From positions 1 to 8,472 of the forward strand of contig RKRS01000238.1 in the NCBI GenBank assembly GCA_007571275.1: 8,472 nucleotides of DNA. The letters run 5' to 3'. Under the pieces are notes generated by a model that made no database searches, had not been told where the DNA came from, and saw nothing but the letters and a program-made list of their open reading frames with translations. Below, piece by piece: positions 7,058 to 8,472 of this stretch. The position numbers and the translations under genes are program-made. Positions within the stretch are counted from its first letter, which is position 1; each line of letters starts with the position of its first letter. The stretch comes from Dehalococcoidia bacterium. Its GTDB lineage: Bacteria > Chloroflexota > Dehalococcoidia > Bin125.

Positions 7058-7123
7058 GCTCTGCTCAATCCATTCACGCAGTCGATCTCAATGACCTCAA
7101 TCAGGCGCAGGCTACAGCGTTCG

Positions 7124-8152
7124 CTACAGGCTGTTGTCCTCGTGCGGGGTGACCATGATCTTGCAGTGCTCCTCCGGGTCGCCCAGGGTCTCGAAGGCGT
7201 CCGCGACTCCGTCGAGGCCGACTCGTCCGGTGATGATCGGATCGGAGTTGATATCGCCGCTCGTAATGGCGTCCAACGTCTCGGCGTACTCGTCCGGCGT
7301 GTAGCCGAGCACAAACTTCAGCTGCAACTCCTTCTCGATCCCGCTCATCGGCACGATCGTGTCATCTTGCATGCAGACGCCAACGATCACCAGTCGCGCC
7401 CCGCGCGAGGGCGCTTCGCGCATCAGCAGCGCGATCGTCCCCTGCACGCCGATCGCGTCGAACATGACGACCTCGCCGCCGGCCTGGTAGCCGCGCCGCT
7501 CGAGCGCAGCGATGGGCGATGTTTCGCGCGGGTCGACCACGACGTCGGCGCCCATGATCCCGGCCAACTCGCGTCGGCGCGGAGAAAAATCTGAAGCGAT
7601 GATCGTCCCTGCGCCCTCATTGCGCAGGCTGGCGATGGTCGCCAGACCGACCGGCCCGCATCCGTAGACCACAGTCGGCTCACCCCCGGACAGCTGTCCC
7701 GCGCGCACAGCGTGCATACCGACCGCCATCGGTTCGGTCGTGGCCGCATGCTCGGTCGGGACGCTGTCCGCCACGGGCAGCAGCATCGAGGCGTCGAGCA
7801 CCATGTACTCGCTGTAGCCGCCGGGGAAGGTGTTGCTATAGGCGCCGCGACTCGGCACCGACGTGACGCGGTCGCCGATCCCGACCGGACCGCTGGTATT
7901 CGGTCCGTAGCCGACGACTTCCACGCAGAACTCGTGGCCCATGATGATGTCGCGGCTGAGATCGGGCGCAAACCGTCCGTTGCCAGAATCCATCGATGCT
8001 CGGACGATGTCCTCGCCGAACTTGACGAAGTGCAGGTCTGAGCCGCAAATGCCGCAGGCGAGCACTTTCACCAGCGCTTCGCCTTCGACTGGTTCGGGCT
8101 GGTCGATATCAACGATTCGCAGCTGACCGTTTCGGGTGGCGACTGCATGCAT
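7124..8152 (-). CDS. Zinc-type alcohol dehydrogenase (medium-chain dehydrogenase/reductase)
   Basis: This 342-residue NAD-dependent MDR enzyme is predicted to oxidise an alcohol or polyol. The catalytic zinc ligands are visible: Cys36 in CGICGSD, His73-Glu74 in GHE, and Glu140 in TEPMAVGMHAV, as in sorbitol and threonine dehydrogenase relatives. The Rossmann motif is GCGPVG (164-169), and Asp188 at the end of the next strand indicates NAD(H). The four-cysteine structural-zinc loop that normally follows GDRV is absent: the segment after GDRVTSVPSRG (93-103) runs straight into PGGYSEYM. The frame is open to 8401, but ATG 8150-8152 has AGAGGA 7 bases upstream and the family N-terminus, so the longer form is rejected. 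It is the first gene of the four-gene minus-strand block and is divergent from the CoA-transferase fragment. Confidence 0.9.
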   Translation of the reverse strand: MHAVATRNGQLRIVDIDQPEPVEGEALVKVLACGICGSDLHFVKFGEDIVRASMDSGNGRFAPDLSRDIIMGHEFCVEVVGYGPNTSGPVGIGDRVTSVPSRGAYSNTFPGGYSEYMVLDASMLLPVADSVPTEHAATTEPMAVGMHAVRAGQLSGGEPTVVYGCGPVGLATIASLRNEGAGTIIASDFSPRRRELAGIMGADVVVDPRETSPIAALERRGYQAGGEVVMFDAIGVQGTIALLMREAPSRGARLVIVGVCMQDDTIVPMSGIEKELQLKFVLGYTPDEYAETLDAITSGDINSDPIITGRVGLDGVADAFETLGDPEEHCKIMVTPHEDNSL

Positions 8153-8159
8153 GGTTGAT

Positions 8160-8165
8160 TCCTCT
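8160..8165 (-). promoter_or_regulatory. Ribosome binding site deciding the alcohol dehydrogenase start
   Basis: On the minus strand this reads AGAGGA and ends 7 bases before ATG 8152-8150. It rules in the 342-residue protein over the 83-residue N-terminal extension. Confidence 0.65.
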
Positions 8166-8209
8166 CGTTGAGAACGATTCGGAGCAAGGTTAACCGCTAG
8201 CCTGAGCCT

Positions 8210-8472
8210 ATGTTGGCAACGGGGATTGTGAACAAAGCGAGTGGTGAGATGGCAGAGTTTGACGCGCTGCAACGCGCCTATCGCGCGACCGACGGTTGGC
8301 TGCACCTGACGATCACGACCGATGAGGAGTGGCGTCGACTCCGGGACACGCTCGGAGAGGCGGCGCTGGCCGACCATATGTGGGATCACCACGAGCGGCA
8401 TCCCGCCGACGGCGAGGCGTACCTGCCCGAGTTTCAGCTACAGATCGAAGACGATCCGCGCTTCGCCACCGC
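8210..8472 (+). CDS. CaiB/BaiF (family III) CoA-transferase fragment, N-terminal half missing, runs off window
   Basis: The open frame runs from ATG 8210 to the window edge, and an in-frame TAG at 8198-8200 closes it upstream. The translation contains ALQRAYRATDGWLHLTI, EEWRRLRDTLGEAALA and DPRFATA. These match the mid-to-late part of CaiB/BaiF CoA-transferases (consensus YRaaDGWl...W..L...lgr..L...DpRFat), which move CoA between carboxylic acids. Even the first residues, MLATGIVNKASGEM, resemble the internal segment just before this, so about 200 N-terminal residues, including the usual catalytic Asp region, are absent. The stretch upstream is only the 57 bp gap to the divergent alcohol dehydrogenase. 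About 30 residues between ALAD and DPRF (WDHHERHPADG and following) look like an insertion. A second start, ATG 8249, is possible, and neither has a good Shine-Dalgarno. It is either a 5'-truncated pseudogene or a stand-alone half-domain protein. Confidence 0.55.
   Translation, partial: MLATGIVNKASGEMAEFDALQRAYRATDGWLHLTITTDEEWRRLRDTLGEAALADHMWDHHERHPADGEAYLPEFQLQIEDDPRFAT

Noticed and set aside
7058..7123. Repeated GCTACAG next to the alcohol dehydrogenase stop codon
   Set aside because: It is two short copies, one partly coding, with no wider repeat structure.
8188..8219. Possible minus-strand promoter for the alcohol dehydrogenase (TTGCCA at 8219-8214) near the palindrome GGTTAACC
   Set aside because: The -35 match is good, but no acceptable -10 box lies at 16-18 bases. 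The 8-base palindrome alone is not evidence of an operator.
8153..8401. 83-residue N-terminal extension of the alcohol dehydrogenase
   Set aside because: It lies opposite the CoA-transferase frame and has no family similarity. A good ribosome binding site marks the internal ATG at 8152.

Overview
The window is an 8.5 kb stretch of GC-rich bacterial DNA (clearly above 55% G+C by eye, with strongly G/C-ending codons). It is packed with genes for small-molecule catabolism. The gene repertoire comprises short-chain dehydrogenases (SDRs), a luciferase-like F420/FMN oxidoreductase, a D-aminoacylase-like amidohydrolase, a zinc alcohol dehydrogenase, a HAD dehalogenase-like hydrolase, a monocarboxylate-type MFS carrier and part of a CaiB/BaiF CoA-transferase. 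This mix is typical of Chloroflexota (for example SAR202 or Thermomicrobia-like lineages) and of actinobacteria. I lean to Chloroflexota, but the window has no marker gene to settle it.

Layout. Positions 1-153 (+) hold the C-terminal end of a protein I cannot identify. It converges on a minus-strand pair, SDR (2479 to 1625) then MFS transporter (1581 to 232), and a strong hairpin lies between the two stop codons (180-216). A 114 bp divergent intergenic region separates that pair from a second SDR on the plus strand (2594-3337). The second SDR converges, across another long hairpin (3355-3402), on a four-gene minus-strand block. In transcription order the block is zinc-type alcohol dehydrogenase (8152-7124), amidohydrolase (7057-5348), LLM-class oxidoreductase (5257-4190) and HAD/haloacid dehalogenase-like hydrolase (4145-3429). 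Gaps inside the block are only 44-90 bp, so it is probably one operon. At the right edge, divergent from the alcohol dehydrogenase, is a plus-strand frame that begins in the middle of a CaiB-type CoA-transferase fold and runs off the window.

How the genes may work together (inference). A carrier could import an organic acid or amide. The amidohydrolase could cleave an N-acyl or cyclic amide bond, the LLM enzyme could carry out a flavin/F420 redox step, and the alcohol dehydrogenase and SDRs could oxidise hydroxyl groups. The HAD protein could remove a halide or phosphate, and the CoA-transferase could activate the product. No substrate can be named from sequence.

Several annotated starts were moved inward from the longest open frame, because a Shine-Dalgarno sequence and the family N-terminus agree on an internal ATG. 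I saw no RNA genes, CRISPR arrays, insertion sequences or phage genes, and no convincing sign of a wholly new system. The most interesting points are the 5'-truncated CoA-transferase, an SDR lacking its catalytic Asn, the non-canonical metal site of the amidohydrolase and the unassigned four-gene operon.
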